64,000 nt of DNA from Phlegmacium glaucopus (GCA_015039465.1 MU130237.1:186001-250000), one strand, 5' to 3'; shown: positions 1 to 14,675, counted from the stretch's first letter. Notes: a model not told the origin generated them from the letters alone. Program-made: numbers and translations.

Positions 1-1482
1 ACGAGGACTGACTATGTGCATTAGAAATTTTTGCAGGCGTTCTTATAGGCGTCACATCTGCGCCATGCTCGCGTGATTTCATAATTGAAAATGTACCGCA
101 ACCATCTTTCGGTGGTGACCCCATCTAAACTACAATCAAGGATCCGATCATCTATTTCCCTCTAATAATGGATGCTCGCCGCGTGACAATCATCTTTTTG
201 GATGAATGACACCCAGAAGAATCACATTCAGCCACATTAAAAAAATCACCAACCCTTCGATCAACAGAAGAATCATTGAAGAAATTTGTTTAATAAGGAT
301 TTCTCTCACCGTGTACAGCCCTGCAGATCCCGCCGGAAATCGAGTCAAATATATGTAACTCCGATGGCAACTCTTGGCTCCAAGCAGAAGACAAGTATGG
401 CTTTGTTATCAATCCGATAATCTCGAAAAAACAATTGATGAATTCCTCTGTAGGAAATTTTAGTTCTTTTCCTTACGAGCCCCATGTTACTCCTAGGAAC
501 TTCTCGGATCTTTTTCAATCCTCTTAATTAACGACAAGCACGGCGTATGACCTTAGGAATTTTTCAGCGATTACAGATGTCTTCTCAGAGGTTCTAACAC
601 CGTCGCATGGACCTGACAGTCTTGCATCATACTCCAACGGCCTCCGAAAATCGTAGATGACTGGCTTGTCAAAAATCCAACGCAGTCCAACAGACCTGCC
701 TTTCATGAAATCTACAATATGAATCACTGCTGTGAGTTTTTATGCAGTCTCACTTATTATATGAATGAAACCAGCGTAAAAAATGGACGGTGATTAAGAA
801 TGAGCCTGGGAGTCATACCTTGATCTTGAGGCTTCCAGAACGACATATACTGCTACTTTTACCACACGCCGCCGGACCAAAGAGTCCTTGAGGCAGCCCC
901 TGTGACCTACTGAATCTATCTTTATTGCCTTACGTGTGGCAACGCTATCTGCATTCATGATGTCAAGTTGAAGAACGCGGTGACCCCGTTACCAATTTTC
1001 GTCAAAACTCAGCTTAGCCGAGGGCACTGAGGCCTGCTGTCTGCTGCTGCTTGCACGTTCGTTGCATCTACGGCGATTCTAGCATGGGTCAGGTATGTAC
1101 ATTCTCCACCATTCATGGTGTCATTTGTCACCAGGTACCATGACCTTTCGACTTCTTTCAAGGTCTTTATTTTCGATCAAAGAACGTTAACGAGATATCT
1201 AAATACCTATTTGCCCAGTGTCGTATGACTGCAATACGATTCATCAGCACTCATTGACATTACTGGTATTTTTGTTTATCTCCGAGAATTTGCAATGAGA
1301 TAGATATGAATGTTCAAACTGACGTTTCATATATGATATTGTTTTTCGTAAGATACGAATTACAAATAAAATAAAACCAAAGCATAGACAAAATAATCGT
1401 GACAAAATTTCTATCACTATACATTACATGATTGGGTACGGCGGCCCCATCTCCAAGAAAAGTCGTTCCATGCTTCTTGAAC
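1..1482. other. Unresolved left edge; possible decayed or partial gene on minus strand
   Basis: No complete gene could be built here. On the minus strand several short open stretches look exon-like: about 524-727 (67 codons, reading ...GRSVGLRWIFDKPVIYDF...), about 330-450 (reading ...LPSELHIFDSISGGICRAVH followed by a GT donor), and about 835-905, where one frame reads GLFGPAACGKSSS, loosely like a nucleotide-binding P-loop. I could not join these in phase with GT-AG introns, so they may be a broken gene, a gene with unusual splicing, or chance. On the plus strand a short ATG-GGT-CAG followed by a GT donor at 1084 could start a gene, but no continuation is visible. The 400 bp next to the FAL1 stop look non-coding. 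Confidence 0.25.
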
Positions 1483-3115
<1,633 letters not shown>

Positions 3116-3164
3116 TTCTGATGATGGGTTGAAGAGAAATTCGGAGTTTGAACAAAGCCTGGCC
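3116..3164. promoter_or_regulatory. 49-bp divergent interval between FAL1 and SF3A3 start codons
   Basis: The two start codons point away from each other with 49 bp between them. No room exists for two independent core promoters plus leaders, so the transcription starts of each gene probably lie inside the other gene's 5' end, giving overlapping antisense 5' ends. No TATA box is visible. Both products belong to RNA processing machinery, which fits a shared bidirectional promoter; this is inference. Confidence 0.5.
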
Positions 3165-5062
3165 ATGGACTCTATCTTAGAAATTCAACGGCAGACTCAT
3201 GAAGACATAGAGCGCTTTCACAGAGCTCTATATACCTTACTATCTCGTCCACAGGCTACACATAGCCATAACCTTCAAAATGAACATAAAGCTTCACAAA
3301 TCCTGGACAGACTTTTCTCGAGGGTCGTAACCTTGGACGACCTTTACCACGACGAGGACGCGAGAAAAACAGAGCTAGATGCTCTTTCTGCCCCATCGTA
3401 CCAAAATGACTTGTCAGAGTTCTATGCGCGGTTGAACAAAATCCAAGATCATTATAACAAATACCCTGACGCTGTACCACTAGCATCCGACTTTGAAATC
3501 GCTGCATTCCTTGAGGAACCAGCTCAAGATGGAGATGAGGAGTTCGAGGAAGAAGATCGTATGTGCAATTCAATGTCTACTTATTGAACATACTAAATTT
3601 ACACCTTCCGCCCAATTACTTTGGTAGCTATTGCTCTACTTTTCTCCGGGGAAGAAGCCTACGGGAAATATCTGGACCTTTATGTTAATCATACTGCATA
3701 CAACAACTTGAAAAACATTGGGAAAAGGCCAGGATATCTCCAGTATCTTGACCTCCTGCTTGCTGCTCAGAACAACCCAGTTCATTATGATTTATCAAAA
3801 GAAACTCGCTTTACTAAAGATTTCGAAACGTGAAGTTTTAATTTCTTCTAGAATTTCTCAACGGCTGATGAAGATATACCAGTTACATAATAAATCTCCA
3901 TAGTTATCTCCTGTCATTCACGAAGAAGGCTCAGCCTCTTGTGGATGTCGACACCCGGCAGCGTGAAGCAGCACTGGACTTTGACAAAAAGTGGGAAGCT
4001 CGTGAAATACTAGGTTGGGAAGACAGTTCTGACTCGAAGCTCCAGACAAATGGTGATGGTAATGCCGGTATATGGTGTGCATCATGTGAGATACTTTCTA
4101 CTCTCTTGCAAACCCGAGCCTTATGTGCATATCTCCAGGTCAGAAACATTATTCCAAACAAACTGTATACGACGCCCATCTTACCTCGAAAAAGCACATA
4201 AAAGCTGTCGCCAAGCAAGCATCATCCGGGGAACCGGCTGCTAATCCCAATGGCCCTGCAACGGTTGAGTCCTCTCACCAGACTACCCAATCTACAGCAA
4301 AACTTCGTCTTCGAAATTCTGCCTTTTACACTCATTTGGCCACTGACCTTCTCATCTCATTGTTCTTGACATTGAATGAAACCAAATCAAATGTAGAACG
4401 GCGTTTCTCACTCACTGCTCGTGAACGTGAACAAGAGCTTCTTGAGCAGTCCAAACCCGCTCCTGCCCCGGCAGCCGCCGCCACTGACGGTGGTCCCGAG
4501 GAAGAGGAGGAAGAGAGGATCTATAATCCTCTAAAGCTTCCACTAGGATGGGACGGAAAGCCCATCCCCTATTGGCTGTATAAGTTGCATGGTTTGGGAG
4601 TGGAGTATCGTTGCGAAATCTGTTCAGATCACGTCTACATGGGGCGGTACGTTTGTGAAACTTTTCTGACCAGCTTCCAAAGGCTAAATTAGTTACGTAT
4701 TCAGGAAAAACTTTGATCGACATTTCCAGGTCTGTGCTATTCAGTGTTGCTGTATTCAATTCTTCTAATCCAGCTTTTATAGGAATCACGTCATGCATTC
4801 GGTATGCGTGCCCTCGGCCTTCCAAATACCAAACATTTCCATGAAATTACTCGCATTGAAGATGCGCTTTCGCGTAGGTCATACACTTCATAACGCCTTC
4901 TGTATGCTAATTCTCCATTTTTTCATAGTGGCTGAGAAATTAAAGCAAGAAGGACGTCATGAAATCTTCGAACAAGAGACCATGGAAGAACTTGAGGACG
5001 ATGAAGGCAACGTTTACAATCGCAAGACTTATGATGATCTCAAGAAGCAAGGTCTTATATAA
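3165..5062 (+). CDS. PRP9: Splicing factor 3A subunit 3 (SAP61/Prp9)
   Basis: Subunit of SF3a, part of the U2 snRNP needed for prespliceosome assembly; acts in the nucleus. The start [19 protein letters not shown] matches the family N-terminus. The middle (about 3630-3835) has [16 protein letters not shown]1/matrin-type C2H2 finger, [24 protein letters not shown], is formed by splicing out 4086-4138. Towards the end come the acidic run, [21 protein letters not shown] (with [13 protein letters not shown], the first half of the C-terminal zinc finger) and the terminal [14 protein letters not shown]. An in-frame ATG at 3072 would add about 31 residues overlapping FAL1 exon 1; I prefer 3165 because it gives the conserved N-terminus. 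It is divergent from FAL1 with only 49 bp between start codons. Identification is firm; the internal introns between about 3835 and 3940 and 4650 and 4930 were not all fixed. Confidence 0.93.
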
Positions 5063-5232
5063 TGTATCACTGCCGTGTGGTCATGCTGGATTTTAACTGC
5101 TATCGCATGGGCCCGGGGTATGTGCGTAAATATTGTCTTCTTCATTTACAATTTAAGATTTCCTTCCACTGCACATTTTTAAAAAAAACAAAGTCGCCGT
5201 TGGCCATCTCTTTCTATGTGTCCCAAATACTA

Positions 5233-8200
5233 TCATCTGGGAGGGGGAGGGGGAGGTCTCCGTGTCGATGCTTGAACAGGTTCCATAGGCGTTGGCAGGG
5301 AGAGAGCATGTATATATAGCTCTTCATCCGAGGAAGAAGGTGAAGAGGTTAGGGATGAATCTTCCGAAGAATCAAAAGGATTATTTCTTCGATAGAGATC
5401 TAACTTTTCGAGTTCGGCTATGGGTATCACACCCGCAGGGCAGTCTTTGATTACGTCGTTTAGAGGAGCGGTTAACAGCAAAAGACAACTTAAAGACATA
5501 CCTGGCGTGTCCCACCATGAATTGTCGTCTGAGCTAGGAGGTGGTACTAAAATAGGTCACGACATCAGTGGCTCGATGAGTGAGGCATGATCAAATTCAT
5601 ACATTGTCGGGTGCCTGCTGGTATAGTGAGGTTGGCAAGTTTGTTGTCCAACTTCTCGCCAGGTTCCATGGAGGCAATACTCTCAAGAAGCATTTGCGAC
5701 AAAGTTGCTTTCTTTACGCGGTCAATTATTCGCACCTCGGCGTTGTAGATTGCAAAGACTGTATCAAATTTAATACTTGAAAGAAAGTGAATGAACGAGC
5801 ACGCTGCAGACCTGGTTTGTGGTCAGATCCTCGTAACTCAGCCCTAGAATAAACGTTGAGGGTAAGTTGATCTCCACGGTGCAATATACGATCTGCTTGG
5901 CTATCAATTTGAGAGTGCGGAGATTATGATTGATATCCACCTGTCCACGCTGGTATTCGCATTTTCTCACTCGTATCATAAGTGTCAGTTCCAACGTCAT
6001 ATCGATACGTGGGCCGGAACAACAAGGGTCCTTCTTGATATTCTGAAAACACAGTTTTCATATCCATCGCTTGTCGCAGCTAAAGCAGAGCATTTATTAA
6101 CGCCGTTAAACAAATTAATCAAACAATAATAAAACCTGATCAGCCGCAACAAGCGGGTCGTAGTCGTCACGTTCCGCTAATGATCTTACACTAGCATTGT
6201 CGAGATCGATGCGGTAGTTGGTGTCGGCAAGCCAAATCACATTTCTGTTGCATGGCGTTAACGCAGCTTTCATGTATCAGGTCATTTATTCCTCACTCAT
6301 GACTCTGTATTGTTTTTCCCTTCTGGAAATGCAAACCCTGCACGATTGTGTGATAATCGGCGTTTCTTTCTTCAACGTTCGTATGACCAGCCGCAAGGTG
6401 AGCCGTCAAGAAGCAGAAGCTGGTATCGTGATAATCCAGCCGGATTCCCACTGCGCCTTTATTTCCGGACATACCGCGCAAACCAGTCTAACATATTTGA
6501 TAATACTGAGGATATTGCGTGCGCAACGCAAGAGAGTGAAAGTATACCTTTCTTGACGTCCCTTCTACATTTCTTATGACAGCTGTCAATTCTGAACGCA
6601 CAAGTACCAGTAAGGCGGTCCCAACCAACTAAACGAAGAGATGAGAAACTGATAATCGGAATGTAATTGGATCAGATACCTGTTCACTCCTGAGAAGAAC
6701 GTAATCGCACTTCTTGTGAGGACGGCGATCAAGAGTGTCCAAGATTTTCTTTTCCCAAACACGCCTTCCACAAGGTTAGGTTAGAATCACAAACAGTGTG
6801 ATCAGGGGTTTGAACTCGCCTTTTTTCCGGGTCAGTTTGAACTATCTGTTGTGCAGTCAAAGGCACTATTTCTTGAAAACCGAGGACAAACATATCAGGC
6901 CTACGCCTTATCAGTGTCATTCAGGACTATGTTGACGATAATCAACGAACTCGTTGAAACCTAAGACCACATGATGAGCGAATACGTGAGCGAAGCCATG
7001 GTCACACTTGCCTTGTCGAGGAAAAAGCCAGGGAAGCAAGGACTCTGATGGAGCCTGGGTATTGAAGGCGACCATGAGCTAAAATAAATCGCAGAAGCGA
7101 ATAACATACTCTGCCGTTTAAGTTCCAAGTTCCGAAAAAACACAGACAATTCCTTGTTGTTGAATATTCTGACGATCTGTGACGGAAAAATCAGTGCTGC
7201 GCTAAGGTGATAGATACCACATCTTACCTTTGTTCAAGAGTCGCTCTAACCTGGTCATGGACTGGATCATATATGGTAACTTGGCATTGATTATTTAAAT
7301 TTCCCTAAGGATAGTGATTGAGATATTGGCCTCCAAGAGCGGGCGTACGTCGTACCAAAAACATATCGATCGCAACTTGTTTGCCTTTGTCTTGAAAATT
7401 GTTGATGTAGGCCCGTGATACACTTTTCGTTGCGTCAGATAGAACACCTTGAGAAATTTCAGTACACTACACTATATATTGCGCAGATGATGGTCGTACC
7501 AGCCAGGGTGCGTTTCCCACTCCTTGTGAAGCTGGTGTTAAGGGCGCCTGTTCCTGCGTATATACGAGACAAGGCATCGCCATTCTCCGCCCAGAGCTCG
7601 CGGTGATTTGTCCAAAGGGTGTTGGAGTGTAACCATTCACGCCGAACAAGAAGAAGATACTGCTCTAGGGTATTTCGCGAGAGAATATCCTGAACAAAGT
7701 TCGTACGATCTAAGCTAGTTGACGAATCAATGTTGTGTTTAGTGTCCATGCAAGAAGACCTCTTTTTACCAGTCTAAGCAGTTTGTCCTGAAGACACCTT
7801 TCTGGTCAGTGACTATGTCGTCCAAAGGGGAATCACACATGGTGAATCCGAATTTGTCGACGTTGTCGACAATGTTTTCAATACGCCTAATGAGGGAGAT
7901 GGTCAGAAAAAATACATAGCGGTGGCAGTTGGATATCACGAACTTGAGATCCCGAATAACACTATCATGTCCACCTGTTCTGACAGCGTTGTGGAAGTCG
8001 AAATGTGTAATTCCAAGATCGTCTCCAAGCGCTGCCCGAGCAATTTGGAGATGCCGAGCATATTCGTTTGTCAGTGAGGCTTCATTTTCTTTTTGGCCAA
8101 GAAGATTTATGGCGTGTATCAAACCATATTCTTCCATAAGATGGTAAAGATGTCGTTCGAATGCTGGCTGGGAGGCGTGGGGTCGAGTGATTTGGATACG

Positions 8201-9384
8201 TTGGCCAAATGTTTGCAAGCCCTGTTGCTCCCAGAATACTGGGTGTTACTCATCAGCTCAAGAAACATACGTAGAATGAGTAAACATACGCGGCACACTT
8301 CCACGGACTTGCACATAACTAACACTGTGTTGATCAGTGCTGAAAATAGTTTCCGTCTACAAAAGGCATTCGAGAATAGCCAAGGGACCATCTAACGGAA
8401 GACTGACCTCAACAAAATTGGCAGTGTTTCCATCGTCATCAACCCCGCGTGTGTTAAACCTTGTACCTGCCCTTTTCCATCCGAGACGAGATATCAACGA
8501 TAAAGTCGCGATAGCAGGTGCTCCGTCAGTGGGCGGAGCCGGTAAAGCCATCGTAAAAACCCCAACGTAACCTTGAATTGCCAAAATCTTGAAGGAAATC
8601 AGTCGGTAAACACTTCACAGAGTAAGGAGAACTCACGATAAACTGACACTGATCTAAGTCTTCTCTTTCTTGCACCTCCAACCTTTCTCGAAAATCGAGC
8701 AAGCTCCGTATAATATATTCATTCCACACAAATCGTTCATCAAAGGTCAGCGCTTCCTTAAAGTGGTTGGGGTCTCTCGCAAGCCGAATAGCCAGCCTCG
8801 AAGAAAGATCCCATTGCGATTCAATTGCATAATAGAAAGAGCCAGAAGATAGAATTTTCGTTAAAGGCATACATGGATGCTCGAATACTTGTGAAGGAGG
8901 CGTAGATTGGGCATAGTTGTCCCTAAACGTCGATTCCGTTGGATCAGGGCTCAGTTGAGGATCTTGTGTCGACAGGTCATCCCAGGTCGGTGAAGTCAAA
9001 CTGTAGAAGCAAACTTCATGGATACGTGCAACAATTTCGGGATTTGTCGCTGATGGTCTCGTGTTGCCTACTTCAGTGGCACTCGTGATAACGGCGAGAA
9101 ACAAGTCTAAGGAAATAAGTGAGTAACTTCGATGGTCTGCCTATGTTAACGGGCGGACCATTATCAACCGATATCAACCCAAGACAGCCTTTTACAATTC
9201 TATTCGTCAACCTAACGCAGTTCGAAACATCTACTTGATCCTTGTGCAGAAATTCAACAATCGCCTTCGATTGGCCTTCACCTGCACGGAAGACGAGAGC
9301 TCTGCTGGGACAACCACGTCTCTCATCGTGCGAGCTGGTTACAAGATAAAGCGAGCGTGGATTGTTTCCAAGGTAGAGATACAT
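5233..9384 (-). CDS. Synaptojanin-type polyphosphoinositide phosphatase (SAC1 + inositol 5-phosphatase)
   Basis: Two-domain phosphoinositide phosphatase of the yeast Inp51/52/53 type, removing phosphates from PI(4,5)P2 and monophosphoinositides at plasma membrane and endosomes during endocytosis and traffic. The N-terminus [17 protein letters not shown] starts a SAC domain. The catalytic motif [12 protein letters not shown] (CX5R) is assembled across an intron at about 7745-7795. The 5-phosphatase domain follows with [52 protein letters not shown] and SDHKPVFAIY, all hallmark motifs. The C-terminus is short and proline-rich ([11 protein letters not shown]), with [10 protein letters not shown] before it, and could bind SH3 or adaptor proteins. 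The gene has more than ten introns. It lies 115 bp downstream of SVP26 on the same strand. I could not tell which of the three yeast paralogues it matches best. The start is the first ATG giving a family-like N-terminus; an upstream in-frame ATG at 9444 exists. Confidence 0.9.
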
Positions 9385-9499
9385 GCTGAACGAGTGCTGA
9401 ACATGTGTCCTTTTGTACTTACACCGACCGCGAAACGGGATCAAACTTATTTTGCGTCATAAATAAATCTTTTGTTTGGTAAAATCCTTGAAACAAAAT

Positions 9500-10696
9500 C
9501 TACTCATCCTCAACTAAGAGCGAACGAGTACTGGTTCTCGAGCTCATTCCTATACCTAAACCTAAGGCTTTTCCCATCGGTCTTTGGTTAGATTGCAATC
9601 TCCGTCTCGGCGTAGTGTCCAGAAGTTTGAACTCTGAATCTACTTTAGGCGATAAATGAACTTCAATCTCTTGTACGTCAGGGTTAGTTCTTGGTGAACG
9701 TGGTGGTGGCGGTGGATACTGAGGTCGTAGTCTCAGAGAAGGTGAAGATGGTACATGTGAAGGAGCTGAGTGAGACGGGGCCGGAGATCGAGGTGCAATC
9801 AATCCTTCTGTTGTACCCCTTCGCGTTTGTCTTATTCTGGAAACGCCATCAAAAGAGACAAGCGAGAAAATGGATCGTATAAGCGATACACGAGCCTTTG
9901 CAGCTTGTATTGAGGACGTCACGGAGGGTGAACTTGGCTCAGCTATTATACAATCAAAAGTTTTAGAATTGGCAAGAGTTTGGACATGCCGAAGAATAGG
10001 CTTACTAGTAGTCGTAGGCAGAGCATTGTCATTGGCGCTAAGGCTCAGGAATAAGTACAAGGGAATAAACCAGACGCATATCCCAAAAAACGATGCAATT
10101 TCCGTGAAGCTATGAGTGTCGGCCGCTATCCCGCGATACGTCCTCAAGTGGTGTGCATCGTTGGTCACCCTTGCAAAATAGAAAAACCAAGCGAAATGGT
10201 CCGCAATAACGAGAACACAGGATGCGAGGAATGTTACTGAGGTGAGGGAAATCAATGGCCAAGTGTTGGAGAAGTTTTGAAGGTAGACAATGTGACAGAC
10301 GATGGAGAATAATGTCTGCAGTAAGGGTAGGCGGTCAGTGAAGCAGAATAGACCGTGAAGTAGTATAATTATCTAAATAACGAGTCATTCAGTTTGGTTT
10401 CTTTGATTCAGAAATAGGTCAATACACACGTAGACACTTCGCTGTCCTAACGTTTTTGCTAGCCGTGAATGCTCCTCAATCAATTCTGAGGCGTACAGGA
10501 GGCCACTTGCTGTCAAATGAACCACATTAGCCCAAATATTCATCCATAAAGTATACGAAGCGAACCCAGTGACAAGGTCATGAAAGCAAAGGCCGCGAGC
10601 ATGGCGAAATAACTTGAAGAAAAATCAAAACTTGAACGTCAGGGATGAAAAATTATGGATTAAATATAAAGACCTGAAGTAATATAGCAGGCCCAT
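9500..10696 (-). CDS. SVP26: SVP26/TEX261 family ER-Golgi cargo adaptor
   Basis: Multi-pass membrane protein of the Svp26/Tex261 family, which in yeast loads type II glycosyltransferases into COPII vesicles and resides in early Golgi. Exon 1 codes MGLLYYFS and splices into YFAMLAAFAFMTLSL, then ASGLLYASELIEEHSRLAK, matching the conserved LYYLAELIEE signature. Later hydrophobic segments ISLTSVTFLASCVLVIADH, FAWFFYFARV and FGICVWFIPLYLFLSLSAND complete the family core. The C-terminal ~120 residues form a hydrophilic, proline- and serine-rich tail (PQYPPPPPRSPRTNP) longer than in yeast and probably cytosolic. It is divergent from DID2 with 181 bp between start codons. Family assignment is strong from motif order; the role in cargo loading is taken from the yeast homologue. 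Confidence 0.85.
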
Positions 10697-10877
10697 GGTA
10701 CAAAGAGCTGGTTTATGCAGACCAGTGCGCTGTTGATATTATGCAAATCCTTGAATGTTGCACAGATTCACAATTTGAATTTCATATTTAGAGACCGGCG
10801 CGACTTGAGCCACGTGATTGCAGAGGCGATGATTCCCAGTCACCTCATCGAGTCTCTACGACTAGTACTAGCACACC

Positions 10878-11749
10878 ATGAGCAACCTTGAAAGTCAGCT
10901 CTCAATACTTTTTTTTTTCTCAACGGATTTGTCTAACGATTTACTGTACAGAAACTCTCTTTCAACTTAAAGTGTGTGGTTCTTTCTACTCTAATCCCTT
11001 TTAACCGAATTGTTATCCAAATTGTTATGTTAACCTTTTGGCCCGTATTAGTTCACAGCAAAGACGCTTAATCGTCAGGCCAAGAAAGCACAAAAGGATG
11101 AGAATGCTGAGAAATCGCGGCTAAAGAAGGTAAGGGATAACAGATGACAGATAGATCCATGGGGTATCTTGTCAGCCTAATGCAACCTTCATCATAGGCA
11201 CTTCAACAGGGCAACAACGATGGCGCCCGTATTTACGCCTCCAATGCTATTCGGAAGAAGAGTGAAGCATTGAACCTCCTCCGACTTTCCAGCAGGATAG
11301 ATGCCGTCGCTAGCAGAGTAGAAACCGCCGTTACGATGCGACAAGTAACAGGCAACATGACATCCGTAGTGCGGGGTATGGATAAGGCAATGGAGAGCAT
11401 GAACCTAGAAAGAGTCCGTCATTCCACGAATATCTTTTCTGACTATAAGACGTCTTATCTTTTTCAGATATCCATAGTCATGGATAAATTCGAAACCCAA
11501 TTTACCGATCTCGATGTCCAGACTTCATATATGGAAGACGCCATGAGTTCAACGACAGCCGTTTCCACTCCCCAAGACCAAATCGAACAACTCCTGCGAC
11601 AAACTGCTGAAGAAGCCAATATCGAGCTACAGCACGATTTGGCTTCAAAGGATCTTTCGTCAGTGCCCGACCTCAGTAAGAAAGAAAAGAATAAAGAGGA
11701 GGATGACAAGCTCGCTGATAGGTTGAGAGCTTTAAGGCCTGCGACATAA
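10878..11749 (+). CDS. DID2: ESCRT-III accessory subunit DID2/CHMP1
   Basis: Small coiled-coil ESCRT-III-like protein acting on endosomes; it recruits and regulates the Vps4 ATPase during multivesicular body sorting. The first exons are tiny: 16 nt (10878-10893) and 20 nt (10952-10971), which join to give MSNLEKTLFQLK, the CHMP1 start. Then come [20 protein letters not shown] and [38 protein letters not shown] and, after an intron near 11420-11466, [20 protein letters not shown]. The C-terminus ...[13 protein letters not shown] is a MIT-interacting motif of the LxxRLxxL type that binds Vps4. Length is close to the usual ~200 residues. The short 5' exons are easily missed by gene finders, which would otherwise begin at the ATG at 11270. 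Confidence 0.93.
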
Positions 11750-12377
11750 TGGAATTTGCACGACGAAGTCTGAGGCCTGAGCCTACATACATGATATCTC
11801 TTGTATTTCCATCTTTTATCCGTTGATCTGGACATTGTTTTATTATCTGTATCATAGTGGGAATTAATAACGTTTACATCTCTATATACTGATCTATCGG
11901 TTCATTCATCCATCCATTCATAAAGGAATTATAGCTATCGTCAACGTGTAAAACATACAGAACATGCAAATCATCTACCGACACGAAAAAAATATAGCGT
12001 AGTCAAGGAAAACATTAAAAGAACAAAAACATAAGGACATGACTTGACTGCGCAATACGTATGCATATGCCAAAAAAAAAGAGAATGATCACCAAGAATC
12101 AACAGATAAAGCCCAACATAATTCCAGGAGCGTGAAAAAATATTCCCTTGAAACAAGATGTAAACCGAAAATGAAGTAGGAGGGGGCAAAGATGATTATG
12201 TTGCATACTGTGGAGTTTGAAAACTCGAAAACAAGATTGCAAAAGACGCATAGATAGTTGATATTTTAAATAGTTGGAAGGTATACGGTCGTTAAGATGC
12301 TGATTGTTATCGAAGGAGATGAGATGAGTACTGCGATAGACTTGCGAGGAGCTTGAAAGGTCTTGAGGAAGTAGTGA
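11750..12377. other. Convergent intergenic region, no gene seen
   Basis: AT-rich stretch holding the 3' flanks of DID2 and of the Ser-rich unknown gene on the other strand. The small open frames here are low-complexity and have no splice-compatible neighbours. Nothing else recognised. Confidence 0.5.
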
Positions 12378-14675
12378 TTATGCCTGTTGAAGGATGATTC
12401 GGATGAACTTATCCAAGAGTCGTTGTTTCGCTTCATCTCCAAGCCCAGGAGCAGAAGCCAGTAGTCGTTCGACCCGCGCAACGATTCCCGTTGGTCCGTC
12501 AAATGGTATTTCATGCGCATCGAATTGGTGTACGTCTTGACAACAACAAAAAAGGTCAAGAAAAAGAAACAACACCAAAAGGGGGAGAGGCTCATATCAA
12601 CTCACAAGTTTTAAAGGCTGCATAACCCTCTGGATCGACAGCGTGCCTAAACAGCTCCGCAACTTCTTTACCCAACTTTGATCTCTGTACATCAGGATCC
12701 AAAGACCCATTCACCATCCGTCCCTTCGATCGTCCATTTCCATTACCAGTCGTTGATGACGATCCCGACCTTTGAGTCGCAGTAGACCTAGTACCCACAC
12801 TCGAAGAATTGCTCAACGATCTTGCAAAAAAAGTCGAAGACGGCAACAGGGCTTCTTCTCTCACTCTAGAAGGTGCCCAAGCAAGTCCAAGTCCCAAATC
12901 CAACGAACGGCCTTTCGTTCCCGATCTATGACCCACGTTCGTCGAAGGCATAGGTACGGGTACAGGTGGCCGATCACCTCGCTGGACATTTTTTTTATCC
13001 TTCAATTGTTGTCTTTCCTTTTCATCGCGGAGACGTACTCTTTCTTTCTCAGTTTTGGCCCATGATACTTGGATTTCATGACTGGTTCCATTACTCCCGG
13101 TGCTTCGGGTGGGTGAAGGAACTGGAGGTTCGAACGAGAAAGGCCCGTGTTGTGTGCGCAACCCTATAAACCTTGCCACGCCGCTCCCACTAGCCGTCTT
13201 GGTCGCATGTAATGCACGTTTCCCACCGGCCTTGCTCATACTAGACGATTTCCCGGTGTTTGGGATAGATTTTTCGGTTCCTACGTTAGATTTACCTGTG
13301 GTAGAAGTTGATGTGTGAAGATGATCTGAAGGCGTGGAAGAAGTATGAAGCGTCGCTTTTGCCGATGATGTATTGGGCGGATGATATGTTATCTCCTTAT
13401 CAGCAGCGACTGTTTGTTTCCTACCCAAGTCCCTGAGTCGCATTTTATCCTCTCCGTCCTGTGCACGTTTCATCGATGCTTCTCTCTGTAATGTGCCCAC
13501 ACCCGCAAGTCCAGGTCCACATGTGCTGTCTCTTTCCTTATGTATGCTATCCGTATTTTTGCTCCATTCGCTAGTCGTAGTACCTGTTGTCCCATTACTG
13601 CCACTTCTCTGTATCTGGGTGGCACCCCATCCCGGCCTTTCAAAGTCAAAACTGCCATGTTTCCTCGAACGAACAGCACTGCTCATTTTCATGGCAGGCC
13701 TCGCAACAGGTTCGGGCTCCATTGTCTTGCCTTTCGTATTTGACTTGGTGTCCAACTCGATGCGTCCTTCCTCATCAAGAACACCCATGGTCGCCCCGCG
13801 ATATCTATACCCCGAGTCCAACGAATTTTTCAAAGCATGATATCCCAACCTTCCAGCGGTGGTAGCGCCTTTAGCGTCTGTTGTTTTGAGCGGGGATGCG
13901 GGAGTATGAATGATTTGTGGTTGAATGAGGTTTGAGGTCTGGAGTCCATCGACCTTCACGGGTTTAAGGCTATGCCTATGGAGAGAGGACACGCGTTTCA
14001 AGGGCGCCGAGACCATCGGCGGAATAATGGAAGGACCACCGAAATTACTTTCAGCTGTTCGACTGTGGTCAATGGTTGATGCATTCCGCGCTATGGAGAG
14101 GCGATAAACATGAAAAAAAATGGTAAGTTTTTTGGTAACAACTTACAGGAAAAGAATTTAGGAATTTTCAAAGACGGTGCTGTTGATGCTAGGGACGGCG
14201 TTGCATTTGTTACTCTAAGCAGTCTAGGTGTTGTTGGTGAGGGACTGCGTGGACGTGATATACGATGAGCACGAGGGGGAGAAGACCTCCTCTGCTTAGG
14301 CGTAATATCATCAGGGGTTGGTAGTGGGGGAATGTCTGATGACATTTGAGGACTACTTGGTCTTGACCTTGACCTCGAGCGGGATGATGATTTCCTGCCC
14401 AGGGGGATTCGAAAGAGATCATGCAATTTCTGACGCGTGGCGGAAGGTTTTGGAGTTGTTAGGTTTGACGACGATGATTGACTGTTGTCAAAGATGATGG
14501 GGGCTGGGGGTATCGTTGAAACATGTGGTTGGGGGCGTTTTTTTGCTTTAGGCGTTGAAGGGGTGATGGTGGTATTAGTAGCCGTAGTAGTTGAGGAGAG
14601 AGGACGGGATTGTATTCGAGAGACTGGTTTAGAGCCAGGAGTATGTGAACGGGTTTTCTGAGGCAATTCAGGCAT
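12378..14675 (-). CDS. Uncharacterised Ser/Arg-rich basidiomycete protein
   Basis: Not recognised as a known family. The large exon 12592-14016 is basic and low-complexity, rich in Ser, Thr, Gly and Arg (RSTATQRSGSSSTTGNGNGR). It is preceded by 14091-14675, with RKSSSRSRSRSRPSSPQ and many SP/TP sites suggesting phosphorylation. The frame stays open upstream of the ATG at 14675 (reading FYNFLTRSRSRSRSKNEE after an acceptor near 14764), so the real start may lie near 14800-14860. The last exon (12378-about 12545) is different: DVHQFDAHEIPFDGPTG then IVARVERLLASAP..LGDEAKQRLLDKFIRIILQQA. It looks like a compact helical domain and is probably the functional, conserved part. It is likely an intrinsically disordered scaffold or regulator. 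It is divergent from the O-acyltransferase gene. Confidence 0.7.

Noticed and set aside
12772..13865. Several plus-strand frames opposite the Ser-rich unknown gene
   Set aside because: Antisense shadows of a low-complexity Ser/Arg-rich exon; the minus frame is much longer and splices to a conserved-looking end.
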